DNA from: Cydia pomonella
Lineage: Eukaryota; Arthropoda; Insecta; Lepidoptera; Tortricidae
Direction: 5' to 3'
Length of the DNA stretch: 64,000 nucleotides
Assembly: GCF_033807575.1 (NCBI RefSeq)
Contig: NC_084716.1
Location: 3,968,001 to 4,032,000 of the forward strand
Part shown: piece after piece, positions 15,001-24,072 of the stretch
How positions within the stretch are numbered: position 1 is the stretch's first letter
Layout: every line of letters begins with the position of its first letter
Notes under the pieces: model-generated
The model's database searches: none
What the model saw: only the letters and a program-made list of their open reading frames with translations
What the model was told of the DNA's origin: nothing
Made by a program: the position numbers and the translations under genes

Positions 15001-17179
15001 GTTCTATAAATATTTCAAACAGCAAACATGTGTCGAGAAAATTCTCGAGAAAATCTTTAAACTGCAAATAAACGAGAATAAACTGCTTTAGCTCTTTGAT
15101 TGCCAAATACGTTAACTGACGCACGCAGCTACAGCGCAATATCAAATCTCGTTAATTTCGACAAACTTTTCGATGACGCGCCGCGCGTTGTTTTGTTTAG
15201 CGTCCACATCGAGTCCTGCTGGAAGTTGTTAGTATTCCATTTTTCCTTTAATTTAAAATCTTGAAGGTTTTTAATCGATTTCATAATTTCAAAAGGAGGT
15301 TCTAAATTTTTTAAATTTTGTTACTTCATAACTCGGTCATTTCTGAACCTATATATATATATAGATTGGTCCCGTTTTTGTCAGAACTCGGTTCTGATAA
15401 TGATATCCATGAAGAATCGAGGGAACTCTTCAAATGTGAAGAGCATACATATAGTATTTTTTGTATTTTCATCAACAAATCAAGCATTTACATTTAAAAA
15501 GTGACATTTGATAAAGTGGAACTGCTGATGATGAACAGAATGGAACTCTTTAACGCCGCATAGTTCACGTTTGGCAATTTGTTCTCTTCGCATGTTTGTG
15601 AAGCAATTAGGTTTTCAAGTCACATTTGTGTCAAGCTTGAGTTATGATGATGGATTCCATGAGGAATTAAGGGTACCTACATCTCAACTCTTTTAAGCAA
15701 ACTTATAGCCAGTTTTATTATTATTTCATGCATGGTGTGAACAAACACAAACCTCCTTTTACCTCCTTTTCTATATAATTAGACGTAGGACGCTACTTTT
15801 TTTAATTTCATTGTATGAAATCCAAAGTTTTTTATTATGTCTGCATAATGTCTGATTTTACTTTACATATTGTGTTGTGGCGTTAAATAAAATATATTTT
15901 CTTTCAAAATAGATTATTTTTGTTTAAAAATGGTGTTTTGTTTGTGGAGTTCCCGGCAAGTGGAGCGAATGGTCCGCGTGGAGCTTCTGCAACGTGACGT
16001 GCGGGCTCGGCCGGCAGGCGCGGGGCCGGCTCTGCCAGTACAGCGACACAACCGCCACTGTTGGTACGTCCTCCATAATATATATTTATTTTTTCTACTC
16101 GTTGACTGTAATGGTTGAATTATGATTTCGAATAATATATTGTAATTGCGTACTTTTCACGTATGGGCTCCCAACTCACTATAATATTACATCTTCTTCC
16201 TCGCGTTGTCCCGGCATTTGCCACGGCCCATGGGAGCCTGGGGTCCGCTTGACAACTAATCCCAAGCTTTGGCGTAGGCACTAGTTTTTACGAAAGCGAC
16301 TGCCATCTGACCTTCCAACCCAGAGGGTAAACTAGGCCTTGTTGGGATTAGTCCGGTTTCCTCACGATGTTTTCCTTCACCGAAAAGCGACTGGTAAATA
16401 TCAAATGATATTTCGTACATAAGTTCCGAAAAACTCATTGGTACGAGCCGGGGTTTGAACCCGCGACCTCCGGATTGCAAGTCGCACGCTCTTACCGCTA
16501 GGCCACCAGCGCTCCACTATAATATTACATATTTGTAGAAATGTCGGTAATTCTTGACATGAGATAAGAGCACTGTCGAGCTTGCGTGACGATTGTCGTG
16601 TTCTACGATTGGGCGGTCCTCATATTGGTTGCAGAGCTATACTATGCACGTACATTTAGCAATGTCCCGCTCATATACCGGAGATAATAATATTATTTAT
16701 TCTTTGCTGTGGAGGAGAATATATAACTCATTCTTTTTGGACGGACATACCGGCCTAGGTGTGTAAGGCTGTATGAAATTCCTTTACATATCATCTTCAC
16801 TCATCGCACCTGATTTATGTAGTATTTCCGGACCTAATTTGAAGTAAGTCATGTCAACATTTCATTACAAGTTTGAGAAAAGAATATTTACTTACTTACT
16901 CATACTAGCGTCTCCCGAGCGTCAACGTTTTCTAGTCAACTCTATGGCTGCTGCTCCACGCAACGCTGGCGCGACTGCGCGGCGACGCCATTTGCCATAG
17001 CGCTGAATAGACGCTGAAGCTCAAGACGCCAGTGTGGGTTCTCTCTGAAAGAAGCAGCTATGGATGGATATTCTTTGAAGTTATGAATATTTTCGACTCT
17101 TTCTTTGAAAACAAGGAGTCTTTTTAGGGTTCCGTAGCCAAATGGCATAAAACGGAACCCTTATAGTTTCGCCATGTCC

Positions 17180-17210
<31 letters not shown>

Positions 17211-20200
17211 CGAGGCTTTGCTCCGTGGTCGTTAGTGCTAGAAAGCTGAAATTTGGCATGGATATATAAATCAATAAAGCCGACAAAGTCGTACAATAAA
17301 ATCTAAAAATGTAATTTTTTTTAGGGTACCTCCCCTACACGTAAAGTGGGGGTGAAATTATTTTTTCGCTTCCACTCTAGAGTGTGGGGTATCGTTGGAA
17401 AGGTCTTTCAAAACTTTCAAGAAACATTTTTTGAGAAAGTGAATATATTCGGAGATAATCGCTCCGAAAGAAAAAAAAATGTGTCCCCCCCCCCTCTAAC
17501 TTTTTCGTGTGACAATTTTAGACTTTGGTGAAACAGAAAGAATATGTCAATGTAAATTTTTCTTGACATATGTCGCTTGTCAGGTCGGTGAAACAGGCGC
17601 CTGACTTTAACCTACATTATTTGATCAACTAATGTTTTCATCTACCCTCAACTGGCTTAAGGAGCCGTTTGTAGATTTTGTTTACTTTTATTTAAATACC
17701 TAAATATACAGAGTATAATATTTGTTAAACGATCTCATTGGACGTAACTACAGGCTTTACAGAGAGAAAAACATATATTTTAGAAACTTTGTTTTACCTA
17801 ATCTATAGCTTTTTCTGCTACAACTATTAATGTAGACGCTCGCGAATTATGACAACTTTTTATTTGTTCTGTATTTGAACTACCTATTACTCATTAAGTG
17901 ATATGTAAAATTTCTTTTGAGTAAATAAATGTTTTTAACCAGAAAAACATATATGAATTTCAGATGAGAATAGCAAATCAGACAAATTTCTTCTTGATCA
18001 GACAGCATGCAAGGGGCCCAGGGCCGAGCAGAGAAAGTGTCACATGCCACCGTGTGAGGTAAAGATTTACTTTTTGATATATTATCCATTAAAAATTCGG
18101 TAGCTATTCGTCGCCAGATCTTTTTAAAAAAATCTTAAAGTCTTGACTGTGCCTCTCCATATTGTAAAAGGGGAAGGTCCTGGAGAAGTTGTTGGCTGGA
18201 CGTTTCCAAGGATGACAAGGATCACACGTGTCAGTAGTCTCAACTATCACTAAAGAGGAGGCCAGATATCATGCAAAGTGGAAGAGAAAGAGGAAAGAAA
18301 AGTTGAATTGCATACCCTGGGCGCCAAAGTTTAGCTGAGGATGCCTCCATGATAAACACTTAGGTTAGAGAGAGAGAGAGAGAGTACTGTTAAGGATAGG
18401 TACCTATTGCTATTTGTATAATACAAATATTGCTCCGAGTGGCAACGACTAGATTAATTGTAAATAAAGCATGAGCTTTCTCCACTGAATAACTATTTAC
18501 TTTCAGGAGGAAGAAGGACAATGGTCTGGTTGGGCCAAGTGGTCCGCCTGTTCGTCTTCTTGTGGCACGGGAACTCAGGCCAGGACGAGAAGGTGTAGGA
18601 AAGGACGTTGCCAAGGCGATAATGTCCAGGTAAGATAGAATCGACAGTTAAGGCATGTTTACCGTCAGGGTATGGTTGGGCCAAGTGGTCCGCCTGTTCG
18701 TCTTCTTGTGATACGGGAACTCAGGCCAGGACGAGAAGGTGTAGGGAAGGACGTTGCCAAGGCGATAATGTTCAGGTAATATAGAATCTATAGTTAAGGC
18801 ATGTGTACTTTCAGGGTCTGGTTGGGCCACGTGATCTGCCTATTCGTCTTCTTGCGGTACGGGAACTCAGGCCAGGATGATAAGGTGTAGGAAATGACGC
18901 TGCTAAGGAAAGCAAACTCTTGGCTATTTTCACAGACTACCTACACTATGACACCGCATTATGAATAGTTAACAAAGAGCTCGAGATCACCACACATAGG
19001 TATTATTTTCTAGGTAGGTTTTGTATAAAACAAAATTATTAATTTTGTTTTATACAATGAGTGTAACTAGTATTTTTATCATCTTTAATAAATGAAAACT
19101 TTTTTCACGCATGTCACGCATTCGTAGTTTTTTTTTAATTCAGAGACAAACTAGAGTCGGGGCCCTATTTCCGTATCATTCAATACAAACTAACATGCGA
19201 AATTTGTCAAAATTGTATGCAATTTACATTTCATGTTAAACTGACTGATATTAGAATAGAGATCGAATCGAATGCTTTATTTTCAGAGATGTTCGAAATT
19301 TGAATGTGATAACCAAATCGATTTTGATGTAGTAATGAAGCTATTACAACATTTTCACATATAAGAAATTTATTGTAACAAAACAGTTTATCTTAATGTT
19401 GGCCATTACCTACGGATTTTGAAGGCATCATAGAAGGTTTATGATATGTGTGTAGATAGAATATATTATTTGATATTAATGTAAATATATTCCCAACAGA
19501 TCAGGAAATGTCCAGATTTGCCTAAGTGCAATTTGTCGGCAAACGAAGTCTTCAACACAGATGAAGATGAGTTTGATAATGTAAGTACGAGTACCTAGGT
19601 TTATATGGCAATTTATATACAAAGTAATCAGTTTTCACTGTTCTTGGGTGTAAATTGTTCCCAAACCGTGCGAGTCATGATTGAGTCAGTTCTAACTATT
19701 TAGGAACTGACCATTATATTATTTATTTGACGACCGGTCTGGCCTAGTGGGTAGTGACCCTGCCTATGAAGCTGATGGTCCCGGGTTCAAATCCTGGTAA
19801 GAGCATATATTTGTGTGATGAACACGGATATTTTTTTCTGAGTCATGGGTGTTTCTATGTATTTAAGTATTTATAATTATAATAGGTATATTATATATAT
19901 CGTTGTCTAGGTACCTACAACACAAGCCTTATTGAGCTTACTGTGGGACTTAGTCAATTTGTGTAATAATGTCCCATAATATTTATTTATTTATATTAGA
20001 CTTAATAGTAAGTACAAGATAGTGTGTATTTTTGATATAACCACAAACTTAAACTAGACGTAGGTGTTTGTGCCATAAAACAATTTGAAGTATTTCGATA
20101 ATTAAAACAACAAGAGTACCTTAACACAGGTGATGCTTTATGCCGACTGACGGTATGCATACAATATTATAAGTACCCACATATCTACACATAACACAAT

Positions 20201-22847
20201 TCTGAAAGTTTCTTTTTATTTAGTGTTTACTACCACAGATAGATAGATAGATAGATAGAATAGATAGAATACTCTTTATTGGCACACCTCAGTAAAAATA
20301 TACAAGAAAAATAAACAATTGATTAAATTTAGAGGCAGACAACAGGCGGCGGTCTTATCGCTAAAAAGCGATCTCTTCCAGACAACCTATGGGTAGCGGA
20401 AATAGAGAAGTTAATCGAAAAAGTAGGTGTTGCTAAACCGTTATGAAGCCTACAGAGCATTGTTAATTTTTGATTATTTTTCGAGCGGCATTTTGTATTT
20501 CATACATCATGGTCATTTGTGACAGTTGTGACGTCGCGTCATTAAACGCAATGTTTTGAGTTAAAATAAAGTAGTGATATATTGCTTGCACAATTATTTT
20601 ATATGGAAAAATAAAAGTCATCCATTTGTTATCAAAACCTATGAAAGTGTTCATTACAGCCTAAACTAATCACCCATTGATTATGTGGTATTATCAAAAA
20701 TACACTCTTTATTATTTTAGTTGAAGTTAGCCCAAATTCTAAGTGTTTCCGATAGACTGAAAGCTGGTAGCAAAAAAAAACACGTATAATTTTTTAATGT
20801 TTGCAGTTAAAACTCCGTTGTGTCATGTTTTCTATACTAATTTATGTGCTTTGTTTAAACTAGGTATCTGAAAAAAATGCAACCAATCTCTCTCTTTTTA
20901 GCATTTTTTGTATTGCGAATGATTTATATTTATATTTTTTACCAGAGTCCTTACACACCGGAAGCAGCCTTCGAATTCCAGCCGGAAGTGGTAGACACAG
21001 AAGATTTTTACACTCCGGGTGAGTTTTGATGATCTGTGAACTTGACGCACATGTGCGTCACGACTTTCCGATGTGAATCAGAACGAACTGTTAGTCAAAG
21101 ATGTAGCCTTGCTATTAAAAAGCTTATTGTTAAAGTCTTACATTTAAATAGAGTGTTTACCCTTATGTTATCCCTAGGTGCGTAGCCAAAATGCCAATCT
21201 TTTACGCTCATAGCGAACGAAAACGCTACTCTCACTGTGGCACTAATTTGGAAGAGTGATAGAGAGACACAGAGCGTTTCGTTTTCGTAGCGCAAGCGAT
21301 TGTCACCTTTGTCTAGGCACCCTGGTATGGTTAAGAAACGTGGGAAATAGTTTTTAGTATTCACATAGACAAAAGAATACTATTAAGAAACGAAAAAAGT
21401 AGAACTTAGTGAAGTAGATGGCGGATAGAGAAAAAACAAATAACAAATGTGTGATTTGTTTTTCAACGATACGCTACTTCACGCTTCCTTTCATTTTTTT
21501 GTCTGCGGTATTAGATATTCTTATAAAGAATATTTATTTTTCACAGCTACATTTAAGCCGCCAGTTTACGAAGGCCACGTCTTACCAAACCCTAACCAGG
21601 GTCCGTGCCAACCGGGATTCACGCACAACGACACCATACAAAGTTGTGACGGTAAGAATTATACACGATCGATATATTAACTAATTTTTTTTTTTGCCTT
21701 TATGTTATAGAGCCTCAATAAGGAAGGATTTTTTATTCTACCAATAAGGGGGCGAGAATGGAGTTATCAAGAAGTTATCAAGTTCTAGGCTCAACAACAT
21801 GTACCTATTTAGGAGTGTATGTTTACATTAGGTATACTTATTATAGGTACCCTATTAGACCGATTGGATTGCAGATTTCGGAAAAGGATCCATTTTTATT
21901 TAAATTTAACGTAATTCTTACAGATATCGATGAATGTTCTATAAACAACAATCACTGCCATATGACGCAAATGTGCGTCAACACGGTCGGCGGGTATCAG
22001 TGCGGCTGCCAACCCGGATACAGCTCTCTCGGGGCCGGCCTGCGCTGTATGGGTGAGAGAATAATGCTTACTTAGGTCTAGCTAGTTTTGTAGCGTATTA
22101 TGAACACTCACATAACGTATGTACATACCTATGCGTCTACTGCTACACTGCCACATGACGCAAATGTGCGTCAACACGATCAGCGAGAAGAACTTACTAC
22201 AATCACTGCAATACATACGCAGATATGCGTCATGGTTGGCGGGTTCCAGTTGCCAAAGCTCCTTATTTTTCTTTTAGCTTTTATCTCCAGCTGAGGTTTG
22301 CCTCCAATTTTTTTAATATTTATTTTTTATTTGCTTCAGATATGAACGAGTGCGAGTTGGACACAGATGGGTGCGAGTACGCCTGCGTGAACGTAGCCGG
22401 CGGCTACGTGTGCGCCTGTCCGCGCCATCTGAGGCTGCACGCAGACAGACGGCACTGTTATCAACGTAAGTCATTCATCCCTGCTAATACTAGTGGCCCT
22501 GTGAGCTGTAAACCTCGCGTTAAGCTTAGCCCTGGGCTATAACCGCGAAAATCGAAGTTCGCCAATTGTAGGCATTTTTCTCTGTCACTCTAATTACGTC
22601 TTAGTAAAAGTAAAAGAAAAAGATCCCCGCACTTTGCAAATTTCGGTTTTCGTGGTAGGTCCACTGTATTCTCGACTTTTGTAGCACCGTTATTAATTAT
22701 TTTATTTATTTATTTATTATTCTATTAATAAATAAATCTACATTGTTCACAGCGTCTTCTCTCCATGACCCATACGGGAATACAGAAACTGAGTACCTGA
22801 GTGCACTAGTGGAATCTCCGGCTAAGTATAGGAACACAAGGAATTGA
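92..22847 (+). CDS. Hemicentin-like extracellular matrix protein, 3' part (25 exons, N-terminus outside window)
   Basis: Exons read: 92-186, 562-715, 1426-1547, 3279-3422, 3986-4120, 5869-5990, 6466-6696, 7000-7153, 7406-7523, 8966-9173, 9781-10000, 10275-10434, 11620-11765, 12412-12587, 13357-13584, 14650-14812, 15950-16063, 17964-18058, 18507-18629, 19500-19580, 20946-21018, 21547-21651, 21924-22052, 22340-22465, 22753-22847 (stop TGA). Every intron starts GT and ends AG, and the phase matches at all 24 junctions, giving about 1171 residues. Domain order is Ig (one partial, nine complete), two TSP1, a linker, two EGF-CA and a tail. This order is known from hemicentins, which are secreted proteins of basement-membrane and cell-cell junctions. 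The vertebrate nidogen G2F domain is not seen between TSP1 and EGF. The von Willebrand A domain expected at the N-terminus would lie upstream. A different Ig/TSP1/EGF matrix protein is the main alternative. Confidence 0.9.
237..358. repeat. Hairpin MITE, family A copy 1
   Basis: Near-palindromic element of about 120 bp in a hemicentin intron. It starts CTACCGCAAAAACCG and ends TTTTCGCGGTTATAG. The middle holds GATCTTTCTCTTTTACTCC and GTAATTAGAGTGACAGAGAA, which pair with each other in other copies. Confidence 0.75.
1225..1400 (+). repeat. Lepidopteran interspersed repeat 3' segment
   Basis: The stretch reads GAGCTCAACGAGGGTGCGG, then TTGCAGGCGTACATAGGC and CTTACCATCAGACGGG. I recognise this as a common lepidopteran retroelement tail. 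It sits in the intron before the exon at 1426. The rest of that intron (716-1225) shows only an (ATT)n tract near 863-890. Confidence 0.55.
1655..2563 (-). mobile_element. Decayed non-LTR retrotransposon, reverse transcriptase C-terminal part
   Basis: On the minus strand a 222-codon frame from 2507 to 1839 starts near VDTIKDLGVIFDPHLNFHAHM. It continues with the SLVRSKLEAASVVWNP and LLEKIQKTFLRFLF segments typical of Jockey/CR1-type LINE proteins just after the polymerase core. A frameshift separates it from upstream coding sequence (MVSIVND), which reaches 2563 and is there interrupted by the MITE at 2571-2979. The catalytic core is absent, so it cannot be active. It lies in a hemicentin intron, antisense to the gene. 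Confidence 0.85.
2571..2979. mobile_element. Inverted-repeat MITE with 7-bp target duplication, copy 1
   Basis: The left end is CAAAGAGAATTAAGAAGACC and the right end is GTACTTCTTATTTCTCTATG, which are inverted copies of each other. The interior is also largely self-complementary (GAGCATTAGACTTTT, CTACTCGATGCTAGATG). CTATTGC occurs immediately before (2564-2570) and after (2980-2986). The element is inserted in the LINE remnant at 1655-2563. The second copy is at 28489-28792. Confidence 0.85.
4243..5099 (+). mobile_element. Decayed LINE reverse transcriptase fragment
   Basis: The translation shows LDDLHYADDICLLSHKHADM, which contains the YADD form of the polymerase active site. After a stop comes KFTYLGSVLSKTGG, then IGHTLRRDPGHIPRQALEW and a GRPKQSWRRSV segment ending in a W-rich tail. 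These are the late RT and C-terminal parts of an endonuclease/RT LINE (RTE-like by appearance). A TGA at about 4496 and at least one frameshift near 4690 break it. It lies in a hemicentin intron, same orientation as the gene. Confidence 0.85.
5140..5600. repeat. Interspersed repeat, matched in reverse at about 20030-20700
   Basis: Two blocks recur inverted in the later intron. CATTTAATGACGCGTCA with CACAAATGACCGTGATGG matches, as reverse complement, the region 20500-20555. GGCACTAACCCTACGTCTAG with TTTAAGTTTGTG matches 20045-20085. No coding capacity is visible. Confidence 0.6.
7582..8117 (+). mobile_element. Truncated foldback element (one arm plus loop)
   Basis: It starts GTGAGAGTCAGAATGGCGGG and follows the left arm of the element at 48405-49397 closely, including the internal palindrome around GTACACCCGCCAT at 7719-7756. 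It passes the central loop (ATGATTTTTCTTAGG, then CATGATTTTCTGA) and stops after about 20 bases of the right arm. It therefore lacks the second arm and the right terminus. It lies in the hemicentin intron between the exons at 7406 and 8966. Confidence 0.8.
8315..8393. repeat. Short perfect-arm inverted repeat
   Basis: CAGCGAGCTGCAAAAGTGCA on the left pairs with TGCACTTTTGCAGCTCGCTG on the right, with CCACTTTA and TAAAGTGG also pairing around a short loop. It has the form of a small hairpin MITE. Confidence 0.75.
8420..8712 (-). repeat. Two partial tRNA-headed SINE copies
   Basis: Twice, ACATAAGTTCCGAA is followed by a reversed B-box-like segment (TTTGAACCCGCGACC near 8470, TTTGAACCCACGACC near 8665) and CACTAGGCCACC or CGCTAGCC. 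This is the head of the SINE seen more completely at 16189-16515, on the same (minus) strand. Confidence 0.7.
9187..9366. repeat. Inverted-repeat MITE (CATCAAAA ends)
   Basis: The left arm contains ATGTAAAATGTTGCCAAGAC and ACGAAACC. The right arm contains the reverse complement (GTTTCGTCTTGGCAAC, then ATTTTACAT) and ends TTTTGATG. A related, more diverged copy with AAATTTTACCAAGACGAGAC lies at about 14195-14340, where a (CA)n tract sits inside it. Confidence 0.75.
10465..10593 (+). pseudogene. Disabled tandem copy of the Ig exon at 10275-10434
   Basis: This block repeats the upstream exon codon for codon (WNSTET, ISGQ, HC, YGN, YWF, NGVPLR) and ends AG|GTAATT like the original donor. It has one in-frame TAG (original GAA) and a 9-bp loss that turns NPMPEVYW into NPIYW. 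No acceptor is visible at its left side. The intron start after it also resembles the intron start after the real exon, so the duplication included flanking intron. Confidence 0.85.
10852..10925 (+). tRNA. tRNA-like sequence (pseudo-tRNA or SINE head)
   Basis: TGGCGCAGTTGG at 10857-10868 fits the A-box consensus fully, and GGTTCGATACC at 10910-10920 fits the B box with one mismatch. CCGGGTTCGATACCCGG forms a T-arm hairpin. The acceptor and anticodon stems do not pair convincingly, so it is more likely a SINE head or a dead tRNA than a functional tRNA gene. Confidence 0.4.
11486..11592. repeat. Inverted repeat, MITE-like
   Basis: GGGCCATTCTCATAAAATAT and GTCTGCG on the left pair imperfectly with CGCAGACATATGCTCAGAGA and ATTACCC on the right. 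It lies just before the exon at 11620. Confidence 0.5.
11789..11914. repeat. Inverted repeat directly after a splice donor
   Basis: AAAGAATTTAATTT with TACCTTGTCAC on the left pairs with GTGACAAGGTAC and AAATTAAATTCTTT on the right. The left arm begins only about 23 bases into the intron that follows the exon ending at 11765. Confidence 0.7.
11990..12128. repeat. GC-rich inverted repeat with CTCGTGAGAAAA ends
   Basis: CTCGTGAGAAAACTGCCACG on the left pairs with CGTGCCAATTTTCTCACGAG on the right, with partial pairing inside (CTCGGCC, GGCCGG). It carries no coding potential that I trust. Confidence 0.65.
12203..12283 (-). repeat. Partial tRNA-headed SINE
   Basis: AAATGCCCTTATCAGG, then TTTGAATCCAGAACCATCGG and ATAGGCAGGATCACTA match the head of the SINE family at 19729-19995 in reverse orientation. 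A (TATTC/TATTT)n tract precedes it at about 12154-12195. Confidence 0.7.
12734..12939. repeat. Inverted repeat rich in GCG/CGC
   Basis: GGCGCGGTTGTTTTATGCGA on the left pairs with TATCGCAAAAAGCTACCGCG on the right, with further pairing of GCATGCGATC-type segments inside. It lies in the intron between the exons at 12412 and 13357. Confidence 0.55.
16189..16515 (-). repeat. tRNA-derived SINE, reverse orientation
   Basis: Read on the minus strand, the head contains TGGCCTAGCGGTAAGAGCG (A-box region) and GGTTCAAACCCCGGCTCG (B-box region). The body follows, with CGGACTAATCCCAACAAGGC and the ending GACAACGCGAGG. This arrangement is typical of lepidopteran tRNA-headed SINEs. A body fragment of the same family lies at 50880-51035. 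Confidence 0.75.
16755..16890 (+). repeat. Dispersed repeat pair member 1
   Basis: CCTAGGTGTGTAAGGCTGTA through TTTCCGGACCTAATTTGA is almost identical to 47585-47720, apart from short indels. No coding or hairpin structure is obvious. It ends in a TTTACTTACTTACT-like tail, which suggests a retroelement 3' end. Confidence 0.7.
17123..17540 (-). repeat. Partial copy of the GGTTCCGTA element
   Basis: It begins TAGGGTTCCGTAGCCAAATG and AACGGAACCCTTATAG, then a (GTCT)n run, and later TGTGGGGTATCG and AAAATGTGTCCCCCC. These blocks recur in order in the copies at 43190-43668 and, inverted, at 25230-26570. Confidence 0.7.
18669..18775 (+). pseudogene. Second tandem copy of the TSP1 exon, open but out of phase
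   Basis: This copy matches the exon at 18507-18629 from TGGTTGGGCCAAGTGGTCCG to the donor CAG|GTAATA, with few changes. The first 16 or so bases (EEEGQW) are missing. Counting from the AG at 18667-18668 it is 107 bp, against 123 bp for the original, so inclusion would shift the frame. Confidence 0.85.
18815..18909 (+). pseudogene. Third tandem copy of the TSP1 exon, with stops
   Basis: After a good acceptor (GTACTTTCAG) the sequence GGTCTGGTTGGGCCACGTGA follows the same exon. In the original frame it carries TGA (from TGG), a second TGA and TAA, and it loses similarity before any donor. It is clearly dead. Confidence 0.88.
19729..19995 (+). repeat. tRNA-derived SINE, full-length-like copy
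   Basis: The head is GACGACCGGTCTGGCCTAGT, then GGTCCCGGGTTCAAATCC (B box). The body is GAGTCATGGGTG, GTATTTAAGTATTTATAA, the CGTTGTCTAGGTACC region, and TGGGACTTAGTCAATTTGTG. The A+T tail is ATAATATTTATTTATTTA. Copies of the same family are at 24585-24880, 51305-51542, 52071-52335 and 52654-52862. Confidence 0.85.
20235..20420 (-). repeat. Retroelement 3' tail with microsatellite target
   Basis: An (AGAT)n run at 20237-20272 is followed by ACTCTTTATTGGCACACCTC and later GGCGGTCTTATCGCTAAAAA and GCGATCTCTTCCAGACAACC. The last part matches, inverted, the segment at 39450-39590 in the ZW10 intron. A poly-A-signal-like AATAAAGAG next to a short tandem repeat fits a non-LTR or SINE 3' end. Confidence 0.7.
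21177..21321. repeat. Hairpin MITE, family B copy 1
   Basis: GGTGCGTAGCCAAAATGCCA on the left pairs with the right end (TTGTCACCTTTGTCTAGGCACC). The centre holds AGAGTGATAGAGAGACA and GCGTTTCGTT, shared with the copies at 47038-47200, 50514-50622, 55255-55384 and 63668-63810. Confidence 0.75.
22537..22660. repeat. Hairpin MITE, family A copy 2
   Basis: CTATAACCGCGAAAATCGAA on the left and TTTCGGTTTTCGTGGTAG on the right are inverted. The middle has TCTGTCACTCTAATTACGTC and AGTAAAAGAAAAAGATCC. Confidence 0.8.
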
Positions 22848-22950
22848 AACTACAAACATGGTTTTAAACTTTTATTCATATACATAATATGTTGTATTTA
22901 ATAGGATACGGACTTTAATTGTTAAGCCATTTACAGTTCAAGCTAATATG

Positions 22951-23142
22951 GTTTTAATACTAACGGTATGAAATGGCCAATGTTTTCAATACTAACGGTA
23001 TGAAATGACCAATATTTTAAATACTAACGGTATGAAATGGCCAATATTTTAAATACTTACGGTATGAAATAGCCAATGTTTTCAATACTAACGGTATGAA
23101 CTGGCCATCGTTTTCAATACTAACGGTATGAAATGGCCAATG
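22951..23142 (+). repeat. 32-bp tandem repeat, six copies
   Basis: Six adjacent units of 32 bp carry AATACTAACGGTATGAAATG and GCCAATGTTTT-like spacers. Differences between units are single substitutions (TAATACTAACGG, AAATACTTACGG, GAACTGGCCATCG). The array ends where the LINE remnant at 23160 begins. Confidence 0.92.
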
Positions 23143-23159
23143 CAAAGCATTGAACAAGT

Positions 23160-23930
23160 AAATAGTACAAACTTTTAGGTATTACAATAGATAGCAACTT
23201 AACCTGGAAGTATCACGTTGAAAATGTAAACAAAAAACTAGCCAGAACAAGTTATGCACTATATCCATACTTTCTAATATAATTTCAAGCGATGTCGCAA
23301 TGAAGGCGTATTATGGATATGTTTATCCCCACCTGACGTACGGTATAATATTTTGGGGCAATTCGGTAAACGTCGAATCAACATTTCTTCTTCAAAAGAA
23401 ATGTTTCTGAATTATATTTAAGCTGAGGGATATGGAATCCCTAAGAGACGTTTTTAAAGACTATAAAATATTAATTCTGACGTGTATTTATATATTAGAA
23501 ATTTGTATACTAGTTAAGGAACGAACTGACATTTTTACCAAAAAAAAATTACCTAAAACATAATACAATTAGATCTTCTAGTTTTATACTTACCAAGAGC
23601 TCTTATGTCTCCGGAATTGAGATTTTTAATCATTTACCTGAATATATTAAGTCGGAAAATGACATCGCGTTTAAAAATAAGCTCAAGAAATGGCTATTAA
23701 TAAAAAGCTTCTACAATCTAAATGAATATTTTATGTGTATAAATGGTTAAAATTATTTTGAAATAGTATTGTTGTTAATGTTTTAGTACTTTTAGTATAT
23801 TTGACTAGTTTTAAGTTTATTATTGTACGTCCGAAATGGGCAAGCTGTTGGACTTTATTTTACCCACAACATCTAAATGTACACAGTTCTGACAATAAAG
23901 GAATTTTATCTTTATCTTTTATTTTTAATG
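23160..23930 (+). mobile_element. Decayed non-LTR retrotransposon 3' part
   Basis: Translated pieces include ITIDSNLTWKYHVENVNKKL, AYYGYVYPHLTYGIIFWGNS and LLQKKCF. These match the post-polymerase region of Jockey/CR1-type RT proteins, but frameshifts and stops break them. The 3' end is CAATAAAGGAATTTTATC followed by TTTATCTTTT, a usual LINE tail. Confidence 0.82.
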
Positions 23931-24072
23931 TAAAGTAAACCCTAAATGGCTCAACAATTAAAGCTCGTAACTGTACAGTGTATTCAATCGATCAATAAAA
24001 TCCTTCAATGTATAAAAAAATTGTAAGTGATATCGGTGAGGTCTGTAAACCATGTTAACAATATACATATAG

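Larger units (their letters stand above)
15950..19580 (+). other. Two TSP1 (thrombospondin type 1) domains
   Basis: Exons 15950-16063 and 17964-18058 make the first repeat. It starts GKWSEWSAWSFCNVTCG and carries six Cys, ending CHMPPCE. Exons 18507-18629 and 19500-19580 make the second repeat (GQWSGWAKWSACSSSCG), with six Cys ending CPDLPKC. Both have the WxxW Trp ladder typical of C-mannosylated TSP1 modules. The acceptor before 15950 (TTTGTGGAG) has a G-rich tail rather than a clean pyrimidine tract but is the only phase-compatible choice seen. Confidence 0.92.
20946..22847 (+). other. Linker, two calcium-binding EGF domains and C-terminal tail
   Basis: The exon at 20946 encodes an acidic, Pro-rich linker. 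21547-21651 encodes a short Cys pair segment (PCQPGFTHND). 21924-22052 is EGF-CA 1 (DIDECS, then CVNTVGGYQCGC) and 22340-22465 is EGF-CA 2 (DMNECE, then CVNVAGGYVCAC). Each EGF has six Cys plus the Asp-X-Asp/Asn-Glu and Asn...Tyr residues of calcium-binding EGF modules. The last exon encodes about 31 residues without Cys before TGA; the fibulin-type C-terminal domain of vertebrate hemicentins is not recognisable there. Confidence 0.9.
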
